64,000 nt of DNA from Arthrobacter pigmenti (GCF_011927905.1 NZ_JAATJL010000001.1:2542001-2606000); one strand, 5' to 3'; positions 45,372 to 54,396 are shown, counted from the first letter of the stretch. Notes: generated from the letters alone by a model not told the origin. Program-made: numbers and translations.

Positions 45372-46124
45372 ATGGCCGCAACGAAAGAAACCGGCGTACC
45401 CGCTATCGAGGTGCGCAACCTGCACAAGAGCTTCGGCGACAACGAAGTCCTCAAGGGAATCGACTTCCACGTGGACGAAGGCGAGGTGGTCTGCGTTATC
45501 GGGCCGTCCGGATCCGGCAAGTCCACCCTCCTGCGCTGCGTGAACCGGCTGGAGGAACCCACCTCGGGAACTATTGTGGTGGAAGGGGTGGACATCACCG
45601 ACAAGGAAACGGACCTGGACCAGGTCCGCACCCGCATCGGTATGGTGTTCCAGCAGTTCAACCTCTTTCCGCACCTGAATGTCACCCGCAACCTGACGCT
45701 CGCGCAGATGCGGGCCAAGAAACGCAAGAAAGCGGAGGCCATCGAGGTTGCGAAGCGCAACCTTGCAAAGGTTGGTCTCTCAGAGAAGGCGGAAGCTTTC
45801 CCTCCCCAGCTCTCCGGCGGCCAGCAGCAGCGTGTTGCCATTGCGCGCGCGCTCTCGATGGACCCGGACATGATGCTCTTCGATGAGCCCACCAGCGCGC
45901 TGGACCCCGAACTGGTGGGTGACGTCCTGGACGTCATGAAGCAGCTCGCCCGTGACGGCATGACCATGATGGTTGTAACCCACGAGATGGGTTTCGCCCG
46001 TGAAGTAGGCGACCGTGTTGTCTTCATGGACGGCGGCGTGGTTGTGGAGCAGGGCAAGCCCGAGGACGTCCTCGGCAACCCCCAGCACGCTCGGACACAG
46101 GAGTTCCTCTCGAAGGTGCTCTAA
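45372..46124 (+). CDS. Amino-acid ABC transporter ATP-binding protein (GlnQ-like)
   Basis: A 250-residue ATPase: Walker [15 protein letters not shown]-loop ([11 protein letters not shown]), signature [16 protein letters not shown], Walker [13 protein letters not shown], switch TH (VVTHEMGFA). Typical of polar amino acid importers. Translation may be coupled to the permease gene 3 bp upstream. It ends 47 bp from the convergent menD gene with a palindromic repeat between. Confidence 0.94.
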   Translation: MAATKETGVPAIEVRNLHKSFGDNEVLKGIDFHVDEGEVVCVIGPSGSGKSTLLRCVNRLEEPTSGTIVVEGVDITDKETDLDQVRTRIGMVFQQFNLFPHLNVTRNLTLAQMRAKKRKKAEAIEVAKRNLAKVGLSEKAEAFPPQLSGGQQQRVAIARALSMDPDMMLFDEPTSALDPELVGDVLDVMKQLARDGMTMMVVTHEMGFAREVGDRVVFMDGGVVVEQGKPEDVLGNPQHARTQEFLSKVL

Positions 46125-46131
46125 CCCGTGG

Positions 46132-46171
46132 GTGCGCACATAATGACGCTTCGAGGGAATCATGTGCGCAC
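46132..46171. repeat. Dispersed palindromic element, family B, copy 3
   Basis: Perfect arms GTGCGCACAT (46132-46141) and ATGTGCGCAC (46162-46171) with a 20-bp centre starting AATGACGC. It ends directly before the menD stop codon and lies between convergent genes, so it may act as terminator for both. Related copies are at 7990 and 27101. Confidence 0.65.
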
Positions 46172-47830
46172 TCAGCGGGCCGTCCGCGTGGCCTCGCGCA
46201 CTGCGTCCTTCACCCGGGCGTGAAGATCGCGAAGACCGGCGCGGTTCGTCCGGACCTCCACGATGGACCGGCCCCCGATCGGCTCTGCCAGGGCCTCGTC
46301 AAGCTCCTCGGCTGAGGAAACCAGCCGGTGCGCAACACCGTAACTGCCCGCGATCCCGGCGATATCCGCCTCATGGGGCGTGCCGAAGAGCCGTTCCACA
46401 GCGGGACCGTAGCGTTCGATCGTAGCCGGTTCACCGTGTTCGAGCAGCCCGAAAATGCCTCCGCCCGCGTCGTTGAGCACCACGACCTGCAGGTCCGGCT
46501 CCTCTTCGCCGGTTCCAAGAAGGAGGCCACCGGCGTCGTGCAGGAAAGTCAGATCCCCAACCAGCAGGCGGGTTGGAATGCCCGCCGCCAGCGCAATCCC
46601 GCTTGCCGTGGAGATTGTCCCGTCAATTCCCGCAAGCCCGCGGTTGGCGTACACCTCGAGGGGATGCCAACCGGCGGAAGCCACCAGGTCGACGTCGCGG
46701 ATCGGGTTGGAGGACCCGAGCACCAGGTTGCCGCTGGTGCCCTCCCAGACCGCGTCCGCAACGTGCAGTCCGTTCAGTGCCGGTTCCGCTGCGAGCAGCA
46801 GCCGGATGGCGGCTTCCGCGCGAGCGCCTGCCACCTGCCACTCCTCAAGCCAGCCGTCCGCGCCGCGGCCGACGAACGTGAGCAACTCATCGAGCGCGGG
46901 GATGATGCGCTCCGGTCGCCGTCCCGTTTCGAACCACGACGCCGGCTCAGGGACATAGAGGGCGCGTTCGACGTCGGTGCGGGCCAACAGAGCAGCAACG
47001 GGCCGGGAAAGCGTGGGTCGGCCGAAAACCACCACCTTCCCGATCCGGGGACCGAACTCTTCGAGCAACAGGCGATACGGTGCAATGGCCGAGGACCCGA
47101 AACGGGCGTTGGAAGAGGGCTCTGCGAGCAGCGGCAGGCCAAGATGCTGCGCGAAAACGGCCGCGATCTCCCCCGCGCCATGCCCGGCGAGCACCACTGT
47201 TCGCTCGCCGTCCGGCACGGAGGCGGGTGACGCCGTCGTCGTTGGTTCATCGCGTTCGGTGCGTGCCGCGGAGGAGGGCGCGGCAGGCTTCGATAGGGCG
47301 GAATCGCCCGGCACGAGAGGGTCCCGGAAGGCGAGGTTCACCTGGACGGGTCCGGGAGGCTGTGTGACGCCCCGGGCTTCGGCAAGCGCACGGGCGAGGT
47401 GGGGTGCGGGGTCGGATCCGGCGGGGACGTCGACGGCAGCGCGTACGTGGACGCCGAACAGTCCCGCCTGGCGGGTGGTCTGGTTGGCGCCGGTGCCGCG
47501 AAGCTCGTCGGGGCGGTCCGCCGAAAGCACCACCAGCGGGATCCCGGCATGGTTGGCCTCCATCACGGCGGGCATCAGTTCACCCACGGCCGTTCCTGAG
47601 GTGGTCAGCACCGCGGCCGGGCGGCCGGATCCCGAGGCGAGGCCCAGCGCGGTGAACCCGGCGACGCGCTCGTCGATCCGGACGTGCAGTTTCAGCATGC
47701 CCGCCGCCTCAGTCTCGGCAAGGGCGTAAGCCAGCGGGGCGCTGCGGGAGCCTGGTGCGACTACGACGTCGGTGATGCCGTTGGCGGCAAGGGCGGCAGT
47801 AATGCGGCGGGCTGATTCGATGGAGTCCAC
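46172..47830 (-). CDS. menD: SEPHCHC synthase (2-oxoglutarate decarboxylase-type, menaquinone)
   Basis: A 552-residue thiamine-diphosphate enzyme. Signature blocks are DVVVAPGSRSAPLAYALA, the TPP activator Glu region (ERVAGFTALGLASGSGRPAAVLTTSGTA), and NDAGGGIFGLLEHGEP for Mg/TPP. It joins isochorismate and 2-oxoglutarate in the second menaquinone step. GTG at 47830 is preferred: GAGGA is 7 bases upstream, whereas the ATG 33 bases earlier lacks a ribosome site. Confidence 0.93.
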   Translation of the reverse strand: MDSIESARRITAALAANGITDVVVAPGSRSAPLAYALAETEAAGMLKLHVRIDERVAGFTALGLASGSGRPAAVLTTSGTAVGELMPAVMEANHAGIPLVVLSADRPDELRGTGANQTTRQAGLFGVHVRAAVDVPAGSDPAPHLARALAEARGVTQPPGPVQVNLAFRDPLVPGDSALSKPAAPSSAARTERDEPTTTASPASVPDGERTVVLAGHGAGEIAAVFAQHLGLPLLAEPSSNARFGSSAIAPYRLLLEEFGPRIGKVVVFGRPTLSRPVAALLARTDVERALYVPEPASWFETGRRPERIIPALDELLTFVGRGADGWLEEWQVAGARAEAAIRLLLAAEPALNGLHVADAVWEGTSGNLVLGSSNPIRDVDLVASAGWHPLEVYANRGLAGIDGTISTASGIALAAGIPTRLLVGDLTFLHDAGGLLLGTGEEEPDLQVVVLNDAGGGIFGLLEHGEPATIERYGPAVERLFGTPHEADIAGIAGSYGVAHRLVSSAEELDEALAEPIGGRSIVEVRTNRAGLRDLHARVKDAVREATRTAR

Positions 47831-47872
47831 TCCCCCATCCTCACACTGCCCGCACACGGTCATGGAACTTTA

Positions 47873-47919
47873 GTGCAGATCCGGTGCGTCCGGATCAGCC
47901 GAAGTCACCGGATCCGCAC
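47873..47919. terminator. Palindromic element family A, copy 3 (diverged)
   Basis: Arms GTGCAGATCCGGTG (47873-47886) and CACCGGATCCGCAC (47906-47919) match at 13 of 14 positions. The flank GGAACTTT-GTGCAG matches copy 2, so it belongs to the same family. It lies 3' of the phoX gene. Confidence 0.6.
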
Positions 47920-47924
47920 GTTAG

Positions 47925-50093
47925 TTACTTGTTGTTCCGGCCGCCACGGTTCTCATCGTTGCGCGGCTTTCCCTTGCCACGGCCGCGCCCGGGCTTGTCG
48001 TCGCCTTGTCGCTTCCGCTCGTCCGGGAAAACCTGGATGACGGAGGGGCGGGGCAACGCGCCCTCGCCGCGCTTGGGCGCGCTCCACTCCGGCACGTAGT
48101 CGGGGAAGAGGGAGGTGTGCGCTCCCCAGGACCCCTCTTCGCCTGGGTGCTGGACGGCGACGAAGACGTTCTGCTCGTCGTCGTGGATGATGGGGCCGCA
48201 GGTCTCGCCGTCGCGCGGTACAGCGAGGAACTGGTCCACCCGACCGCGCTCGCGGCCTTCCAGCGTTACGCGGAACAGTCCGTCGCAGTAGCCGATGGTG
48301 CCCGGCTGCCCGTCGGTGGAAATCCACAGGTTGCCCGCACTGTCGAACGCGAGATTATCGGGACAGGAGATGGGCGACACCTTGTCCGCAGGATACCCAC
48401 CGAAGTAGGTGCTCGCGTTCGTCGACGGGTCACCGCAGACGAGCAACAGGTTCCAGGTGAATCTCGTGGAGGTCTGGTCGCCGCCGTTCTCGGTGATTTC
48501 GACGACGTGGCCGTCGCGGTTGCGGGTACGCGGGTTGGCCTCGTCCACGGGAGTGTTGGAGCCGACGCCGCGATTGGTGTTGTTGGTGCAGGCAACGTAG
48601 ACCTTGCCGGTGTGCAGGTTGGGCTCAACGTCCTCTGCCCGGTCCATCTTGGTGGGGCCGACCTTGTCAGCGGCTAACCGCGTGAAGACGGCAACCTCCG
48701 CAGTGGTCATGCCCGGGACGGCCGAGCGGTTGTTGATGATGAGCGGCAGCCACTCGCCGACGCCGTCGAACGCGCCGTCGGTTGGAAGGCTCCCGGTGCC
48801 GTCAATCTCCGGAACCGAGTTGCCCTGGAAGCGCGCCACGTAGAGGGAACCCTCGGAGAGGAGGTTCATATTCGCCCGGCGGTCAGCGGGAGTGTTCCCC
48901 TTCCGGACTTTGTTCCTCGAGACGAACTTGTACAGGTAATCGAAGCGCTCATCATCGCCCGAGTACGCGACTACCCTGCCGTCGTCGGCGACTATCACGT
49001 TCGCACCCTCGTGCTTGAAGCGGCCCAGCATTGAGTGCTTCTTGGGGGTGGATGTGGGGTCGAACGGGTCAACCTCGACGATGTATCCGAAGCGGTTGGC
49101 CTCGTTCGCGTAGCCTGCGTTCCGGGTGTCGAAGCGGGGATCGTCGATCTCCCAGCGGCGTCCGGTGGGGCTGGGAGTCAGGCCGTACCGGCGGTCGGCG
49201 TCGGAGGTGCCGGGGGTGACGAAATAACCGTTGAAGTTTTCCTCGCCGGAGAGGATCGTGCCCCACGGTGTGGTTCCGCCGGCGCAGTTTCCGAGCGTGC
49301 CGAGGATGGTGCGGCCCGATGGATCGTCGATGGTTTTGACGAACTCCGTGCCCGCTGCGGGCCCGGTCAGTTCATACGGCGTTTCCATGAGGAAGCGGCG
49401 GTTCAGGCGGCCACCGACGACGTACGTCCAGGGCGCGTTCTTGTTCTTGCGAACAAGTTCCACCACCGACAGTCCGTGCGCGGCGCGCGCTGTTGCCCGG
49501 ACCTCCTCCGCCGGCATCTCCGGCGGGAACATGATGTTCTCATTGGTGTACTCGTGGTTGGCGAACAGGACCGCCCGGCGGCCCTTGCTTCCCGGGATTT
49601 CGATGATGTCCGTGTAGTCGCAGTTGTAGCCGAACTGCAGCTCCTGGGCGGCCGCAGTCTGGTTGTTGGCGTCGAATCCGGGCGAGTTGCGGAAGAGCGG
49701 GTCACCCCAGCGGATCACTGTGCGCCAGGAGTACCCGTCCGGAACCGTGAAATCGTCAACGAGGGCGTCAACGGGGTCAATCGGCGTAAAGGCGAGCTTG
49801 CTCTTTCCGCCACCGCGCTTCGCAGCGACAGCTGGGGCGATCCGCGCTCCCCCGGGCGCCGCAGCGGCGGAGTTCGCACCGACGAGCATGGTCAGGGCGC
49901 CGGCCGCCCCGGCGCCCACGACTGCGCGGCGGGACAGTTCGTTCGAGACAATGTCCCGGAAGTAGTTGTTGCTGCTCGTGTTGCACACGGCGGCAGCGCA
50001 CGCGTTGTCGCACTTGAGCGCACAGGTGACGGCGCTGCGCTTTCCGTTGGTGTGGCCGAGCATGGGCAGGAGACGGCGTTTGGTGTCGCTCAT
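47925..50093 (-). CDS. phoX: PhoX-family alkaline phosphatase, Tat-exported
   Basis: A 722-residue DUF839 protein. A long N-terminus (residues 1-50) with four Cys (C24, C28, C32, C37) precedes a twin-arginine signal RR at 55-56 (NELSRRAVVGAGAAGALTML). The body has NHEYTNENIMFP, WGTILSGEENFNGYF and other PhoX blocks. PhoX enzymes are Ca/Fe-dependent phosphomonoesterases. C-terminal tail is very basic (RGRGKGKPRN...). ATG at 50093 is chosen because the ORF extension lacks family similarity. The promoter carries a PHO-box-like repeat. Confidence 0.87.
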   Translation of the reverse strand: MSDTKRRLLPMLGHTNGKRSAVTCALKCDNACAAAVCNTSSNNYFRDIVSNELSRRAVVGAGAAGALTMLVGANSAAAAPGGARIAPAVAAKRGGGKSKLAFTPIDPVDALVDDFTVPDGYSWRTVIRWGDPLFRNSPGFDANNQTAAAQELQFGYNCDYTDIIEIPGSKGRRAVLFANHEYTNENIMFPPEMPAEEVRATARAAHGLSVVELVRKNKNAPWTYVVGGRLNRRFLMETPYELTGPAAGTEFVKTIDDPSGRTILGTLGNCAGGTTPWGTILSGEENFNGYFVTPGTSDADRRYGLTPSPTGRRWEIDDPRFDTRNAGYANEANRFGYIVEVDPFDPTSTPKKHSMLGRFKHEGANVIVADDGRVVAYSGDDERFDYLYKFVSRNKVRKGNTPADRRANMNLLSEGSLYVARFQGNSVPEIDGTGSLPTDGAFDGVGEWLPLIINNRSAVPGMTTAEVAVFTRLAADKVGPTKMDRAEDVEPNLHTGKVYVACTNNTNRGVGSNTPVDEANPRTRNRDGHVVEITENGGDQTSTRFTWNLLLVCGDPSTNASTYFGGYPADKVSPISCPDNLAFDSAGNLWISTDGQPGTIGYCDGLFRVTLEGRERGRVDQFLAVPRDGETCGPIIHDDEQNVFVAVQHPGEEGSWGAHTSLFPDYVPEWSAPKRGEGALPRPSVIQVFPDERKRQGDDKPGRGRGKGKPRNDENRGGRNNK

Positions 50094-50173
50094 TTTGAGA
50101 GAACCTTCCGGATTTGTTCGGTGTGGGGCCGGTCTCACCTTGGCAAGCGAAATGAACCGATCCGGGGTCCTTG

Positions 50174-50202
50174 GGTAAACGGGTGCGCAACTGAAGGCGA
50201 AC
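50174..50202 (-). promoter_or_regulatory. PHO-box-like direct repeats upstream of phoX
   Basis: Read on the minus strand, GTTCGCC, GTTGCGC and GTTTACC begin at 50202, 50191 and 50180, exactly 11 bases apart. This is the layout of actinobacterial PhoP sites (repeats related to GTTCACC with 4-bp spacers). It is about 80-110 bp upstream of the phoX start, so phosphate starvation control via PhoP is likely. Confidence 0.7.
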
Positions 50203-50302
50203 ACCCGGCGTTGGCAGATCGACGACGACGGCGGGCCTCCACACGTTGCTATGCCGACTGAGCAGTACATTCGAGTGAGTTGCCAACCCGAAGGAGATCC
50301 CG

Positions 50303-50911
50303 ATGCCCCGACCTGCTTCTCCCTTGCTGTCGGTCGATGCCATTGTCGATACTGCAATGGCGCTGGTGGACGAATCTGGCGATTTCAGCTTCCCGAAGGT
50401 CGCTGGCAGGCTCGGTGTCAGCCAGTCGGCACTGTATAACCACATCGATAACCGGGAGCACATTGTCGAGCTGATGCGGGGCCGGCTATTCAGGAAGCAC
50501 CCGTTCCCTATAGTCAAGGATCTTGATTGGGACATCGCCCTGACGGCTCTGATCACTGCGTATCGGGACGGGTTTGCCGCACACCCCCGTCTGGTACCGA
50601 TGCTGGTGACCCAGACCATCCAGGATCTTGATGTGATTGGCCTGTATGAGGAAGTTGCTCTCATTCTGGAGCGTGCAGGCCTTACTCCAGCGCAGATAGC
50701 CCCCGCCATCGCGACGATCGATTATCTTGCACTCGGCGCAGCCCTGGATCTGGCAGCACCCGACGTCGTCTGGTCACCGCCCGAGGGGGATTTTCCAGCG
50801 CTCAACCGTGCACTGAGCAGCAGCTCAGCGGAGGAGCGTGCCGGGACTGCCTTTCGCTTCAGCCTCGACATACTGATTTCAGGGATCCGAGCTATGACCG
50901 CAAAGAATTAG
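50303..50911 (+). CDS. TetR family regulator of the MFS-amidohydrolase unit
   Basis: A 202-residue protein; HTH at about residues 12-55 (FPKVAGRLGVSQSALYNHIDN) and a helical C-terminal ligand domain (TetR_C-like). AAGGAG ribosome site before the ATG. It is followed, 110 bp later, by an MFS gene, with a perfect palindrome overlapping its stop. Probable repressor of that transporter and of itself. Confidence 0.87.
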   Translation: MPRPASPLLSVDAIVDTAMALVDESGDFSFPKVAGRLGVSQSALYNHIDNREHIVELMRGRLFRKHPFPIVKDLDWDIALTALITAYRDGFAAHPRLVPMLVTQTIQDLDVIGLYEEVALILERAGLTPAQIAPAIATIDYLALGAALDLAAPDVVWSPPEGDFPALNRALSSSSAEERAGTAFRFSLDILISGIRAMTAKN

Positions 50912-50928
50912 TGAAAGGCTTTCACTAA
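50908..50928. promoter_or_regulatory. Operator 1 (21-bp palindrome)
   Basis: Arms TTAGTGAAAG and CTTTCACTAA around a single centre base at 50918; perfect. It overlaps the TetR stop codon. Its half-sites resemble those of operator 2. Confidence 0.65.
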
Positions 50929-50960
50929 ACCTCTTGTGTGTTGCGTGAAGATGCTCCAAA

Positions 50961-50983
50961 CTAAATGAATGACATTCGTTTAG
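50961..50983. promoter_or_regulatory. Operator 2 upstream of the MFS gene
   Basis: Arms CTAAATGAATG and CATTCGTTTAG around centre base 50972, one mismatch. Aligning with operator 1 gives half-site TWARTGAAWG with a 1-bp centre for both. Centres are 54 bp apart, about five helical turns, which favours cooperative binding. It lies 39-61 bp before the MFS start. Confidence 0.65.
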
Positions 50984-51021
50984 TGATGACGCTCACATCA
51001 TGCCTCCACAGAAGGAGCACC

Positions 51022-52260
51022 ATGTCCCATTCCAATGTTGAGTCGGCGCGAGTACCGCTGACAGCCAAACGCGCCGTTTCCGTGTTCGGGATCAGCGTTG
51101 TGGGCTTCATGACAGCAAACCTGGCCCCGATCATGATTCTCGCCCTCACCACCGAACTGGGTTTCACCGTCATCGACGCCGGTGCCCTGATCACTGCTTC
51201 CCTGCTCGCTTGTGCCCTCTCCTGCCTGCTCACCTCCCGTTGGTCCGCTGCAGGCAATGGACGCTACGTCGTCGCACGGGTTGGCCTCGCCATGACGGCC
51301 ATCGGATTCGGTGCCGCCGCCTTCGTGCCGGTACCCGCCGTCGTCGTCGGTGGCATTATTCTCGGCGGTCTCGGCGCCGGTGGTGCCGTGTCAGCCGGCG
51401 GTGCCGCGCTCGGCGCCCTGCGGAACCCCGAGCGGGTCTCGGGCATCAACGGTTTCGTGAACCGGGCGATCGTCTCGGTTCTGCTGTTCGCGATCCCCCT
51501 ACTTGGCGCAGGAATGGGCAGTGCTTTCGGGCTGCTCGCGGGCCTCGCCGCGGCTGCGCTGCTGGCTGCCTCATGGCTACCGCTTCCGGCACAGGATCCG
51601 CCCGTCAGCAATGAGCCGTCGCATGAGCGAGCCAGCGGCACATCGCGGCGAGTAAAAATTGCCGGTTTCGCCCTGTTGGCATGCTTTGCGCTATGGGCAC
51701 TGAGCGAGGATTCGTTATGGGCCGTAGCGGCCACGATGGGAGCAGCCCAGGCGAGCCTAAACGAAACCGGCATGGGGTTGGCCTTGAGCCTCTCAACCTT
51801 GGGCGGTCTCATTGCGACGGCTCTGGTTAGCCTGTTCGGCGCGCGTCTGGGTCGCACCCTGCCGTTGGCGTGCATCCTCGTGGCGGGCGGGCTCCTGAAG
51901 CTGTTGTCCGGAACGGTGACCGACCCTGACTGGTATCTGGTTGTCATCATCGCGTGGAATACGCTCTATGCTGCCGCGTTTGTCTACATCGTTGCTGTTG
52001 CAGCCGCACTGGACGCCTCAGGGCGCTGGTCCGCCCCGCTACTGGGCGTCTACCTGATCGGTTCGTCCTTCGGGCCGCTCTTCGGTACCTCGCTGTCCAC
52101 CGGCATCGGCTACGCCGGAATGGGAACGGTGCTTGCTGTGATGACTTTTGCCCTGCTGATTCCGTTCGTCCTGATTTCCCGGACATCCGTGCGGGTACAG
52201 ACGCAGACGGGTGAAGACGCCATCCAGCAGGGTGCCCGGACCAGAAGCGCGATCGCCTGA
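51022..52260 (+). CDS. MFS transporter
   Basis: A 412-residue protein with 12 membrane helices; ATG at 51022 is used as AGAAGGAG lies 6 bases upstream, whereas the longer ORF start falls inside operator 2. The sequence FMTANLAPIMILALTTELGF at the start is MFS-like (sugar/drug porter). It shares a base with the amidohydrolase start, so both are co-transcribed. It may import or export the amidohydrolase substrate. Confidence 0.85.
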   Translation: MSHSNVESARVPLTAKRAVSVFGISVVGFMTANLAPIMILALTTELGFTVIDAGALITASLLACALSCLLTSRWSAAGNGRYVVARVGLAMTAIGFGAAAFVPVPAVVVGGIILGGLGAGGAVSAGGAALGALRNPERVSGINGFVNRAIVSVLLFAIPLLGAGMGSAFGLLAGLAAAALLAASWLPLPAQDPPVSNEPSHERASGTSRRVKIAGFALLACFALWALSEDSLWAVAATMGAAQASLNETGMGLALSLSTLGGLIATALVSLFGARLGRTLPLACILVAGGLLKLLSGTVTDPDWYLVVIIAWNTLYAAAFVYIVAVAAALDASGRWSAPLLGVYLIGSSFGPLFGTSLSTGIGYAGMGTVLAVMTFALLIPFVLISRTSVRVQTQTGEDAIQQGARTRSAIA

Positions 52261-53975
52261 TGCCCACTAACTCTCCCGCACAATACGAAAGTACTGATGT
52301 GAACCAGAGCATTCTCTACTTCAACGCTGCAGTTTTCACGGCCAACGGAAGTCCCGCGGATGCCTTCGTGGTTGAAGCGTCACGATATGTCTATGTTGGC
52401 ACCGAGGAGGACGCCCGCGCCGCTGCCGGATCGACAGCGCGCGAAGTTGATCTCGAAGGTCGCTTCGTCCTGCCCGGATTTGTCGACGCCCACACTCACT
52501 TGCTGATGATGGGACAGTCCGCACAGAAGGTGCTGCTCCGCGACGCACCCGATCTGTCTACCATTCAGGAACGGTTGCGCGCGGCCGCCGCTGAGGCTCC
52601 GGACGCGCCGCGGGTCCTGGGTACGGGATGGCTTTACAGCGCACTGGGCGGGGCTGCGCCAAGTCGCCGGCTGCTCGATGAAGCTGTGCCGGACCGGCCG
52701 GTCTATCTCGACGCGAATGATCTGCACTCAGTGTGGGTGAACAGTGCGGCGCTGGCCGAACTCGGCATTGGCCACGCCACACCCGATCCGCACGGGGGAA
52801 GGATCGGCCGCGATGAGAGGGGTGAAGCGGATGGGATGCTCTATGAAACTGCAGCACAGCAGATTGTCTGGCCCGCTCTTGCGCGGGCAACAACCGACGC
52901 GGATCGTGATTCACACCTCGAAGCGGCCTTTGAGCACTACCTGTCCGTCGGCGTGACCAGCGCAGTCGACATGGCGGTGCAGGACGATGACCTTGAGGCA
53001 TTCCGCCGCGCCTTGCAACGCCACGGCGGTTCCCTGCCCCTGCGCGTCAAGGGCCACTGGCTTGTCTTCAGGCACGAGAACACCGAGGAGAACCTTGCCC
53101 AGGTGCGGCGCGCCGTCGAACTCGCCGCTGAGTTCTCCAGTGAGTGGCTGCAGATCCGCGGGATTAAGATCGTCATTGACGGTGTAATTGACAGCTGTAC
53201 CGCGGCGATGAAGGAGCCGTACGCTGACGGCAGCCAGTGCGAACCGATCTGGGACCGGGAGGCGCTGATTCCGGTCGTAGCAGCGGCTGACGCCGCCGGC
53301 CTTCAGGTTGCCCTGCACGCCATCGGGGATGAAGCATCCGATATTGCCCTCGATGCTCTGGAGGAGGCATACCGGATCAACGGCCCGCGAGACCGTCGGC
53401 ACCGCATTGAACACCTTGAAACAGTCACCGAGGCAAATATCCAACGGCTAGCCGCGCTGGGTGTGGTTGCTTCCGTGCAGCCGGTTCACGCTGATCCGGC
53501 GATTCAGGACAACTGGCAGTCGGTGCTCGGCGACGCCCGGGTCCATCGGGCGTACCCGTGGACGGAGTTTTTGGCTGCGGGAGCAACACTGGCTTTGAGT
53601 ACCGATGCTCCCACGGCGCCGCACCAGCCCCTGCCGAACATGTACGTGGCTACTACGCGAAAGTCGGCCATCGATCAGTCACTGCCGCCCAACCGTCCGG
53701 AGTACGCGCTGGGCCTCGCGGACGCCCTGTGTCATGGCACACGCGACGCCGCGTACTCCTGTCGCGCCGAGGACCGTGAGGGGCAAATAACGTCCGGGCA
53801 CCTGGCAGACTTCACCGTGCTGGATACGGACCCTTTCCGCTCCGACGCAGAAGCGCTCTTGACTAACAGCACGCGGCTGACAGTGGTGGGCGGGAGGATC
53901 CGCTTCGACGCAGCCAACTCAACTTCGGGCTACGTCGATTGCTCCACAAGCGCAGATTCTCACGCGACTCCATAA
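52260..53975 (+). CDS. Amidohydrolase (PF07969/YtcJ-like metal-dependent)
   Basis: A 571-residue TIM-barrel amidohydrolase: metal motif FVDAHTHLLMMG (residues about 78-85), later DSLHAIGD-like VALHAIGDEASDIAL, HRIEHLETV and the late Asp in STDAPT. This pattern matches the imidazolonepropionase-like/YtcJ group acting on amide or formamide bonds. The start shares a base with the MFS stop. With the upstream TetR it suggests an inducible transporter-hydrolase module for an unknown amide. Confidence 0.87.
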   Translation: MPTNSPAQYESTDVNQSILYFNAAVFTANGSPADAFVVEASRYVYVGTEEDARAAAGSTAREVDLEGRFVLPGFVDAHTHLLMMGQSAQKVLLRDAPDLSTIQERLRAAAAEAPDAPRVLGTGWLYSALGGAAPSRRLLDEAVPDRPVYLDANDLHSVWVNSAALAELGIGHATPDPHGGRIGRDERGEADGMLYETAAQQIVWPALARATTDADRDSHLEAAFEHYLSVGVTSAVDMAVQDDDLEAFRRALQRHGGSLPLRVKGHWLVFRHENTEENLAQVRRAVELAAEFSSEWLQIRGIKIVIDGVIDSCTAAMKEPYADGSQCEPIWDREALIPVVAAADAAGLQVALHAIGDEASDIALDALEEAYRINGPRDRRHRIEHLETVTEANIQRLAALGVVASVQPVHADPAIQDNWQSVLGDARVHRAYPWTEFLAAGATLALSTDAPTAPHQPLPNMYVATTRKSAIDQSLPPNRPEYALGLADALCHGTRDAAYSCRAEDREGQITSGHLADFTVLDTDPFRSDAEALLTNSTRLTVVGGRIRFDAANSTSGYVDCSTSADSHATP

Positions 53976-54156
53976 CGGCAGCGATCGATCTCGGCGTCGT
54001 CAGACACGATTGGGCGCAAGACGAACTCCGCGATGGAACGGGCTCGCTCCGTTCAGTGAATCGCACATGGGCCTCCTGCGGCATCTGAACCTGCATCGAC
54101 TGGTCGACGCGAAATCGCCGAGTGCCGGGGGTACACCGGGGCGCGTCGTACGTCCT
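53976..54156. other. Noncoding stretch with no supported feature
   Basis: This 181-bp gap contains no convincing gene. A 19-base match to the DksA-like gene (around 18265-18283, ACTGGTCGACGCGAAATCG) is the only odd thing and is most likely chance. Confidence 0.4.
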
Positions 54157-54396
54157 TCACTCCTCGGGCTGATTTGGCTGGGCTGCGTTCTTGCGCTTAC
54201 CCAGCCACTCTTCACGGTAGGCGTCTGTCTCTTTGGCCTTCTGATTGCCCCACTGGCCTCCCAGATACGCACCCAAGCCACAACCCCCAGCAATCAGTAG
54301 TGCTCCGCTATCCCAACCGAAGAGAAGGCCGCCAATAAGGAGCGCTGCTACAGCAGCACATAGCCCAGCCAGAAGAGCTTTCTTTTGCCTACTCAT
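54157..54396 (-). CDS. Small membrane protein of unknown function
   Basis: A 79-residue protein from ATG at 54396 (the ORF runs further upstream, into the VOC gene). It has two hydrophobic helices (LLAGLCAAVAALLIGGLLFG and GALLIAGGCGLGAYLGG) rich in Gly, with a hydrophilic C-terminus. No family recognised; weak ribosome site. Divergent from the VOC gene. Confidence 0.5.
   Translation of the reverse strand: MSRQKKALLAGLCAAVAALLIGGLLFGWDSGALLIAGGCGLGAYLGGQWGNQKAKETDAYREEWLGKRKNAAQPNQPEE

Noticed and set aside
54101-54123. Nineteen-base match to the DksA-like gene (ACTGGTCGACGCGAAATCG)
   Set aside because: Flanks do not match and it contains a restriction-type palindrome; it is probably chance, though it is mentioned for the gap entry.
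54010-54300. A 96-codon plus-strand frame with hydrophobic stretches
   Set aside because: It is antisense to the small membrane protein at 54157 and its hydrophobic part mirrors that gene.
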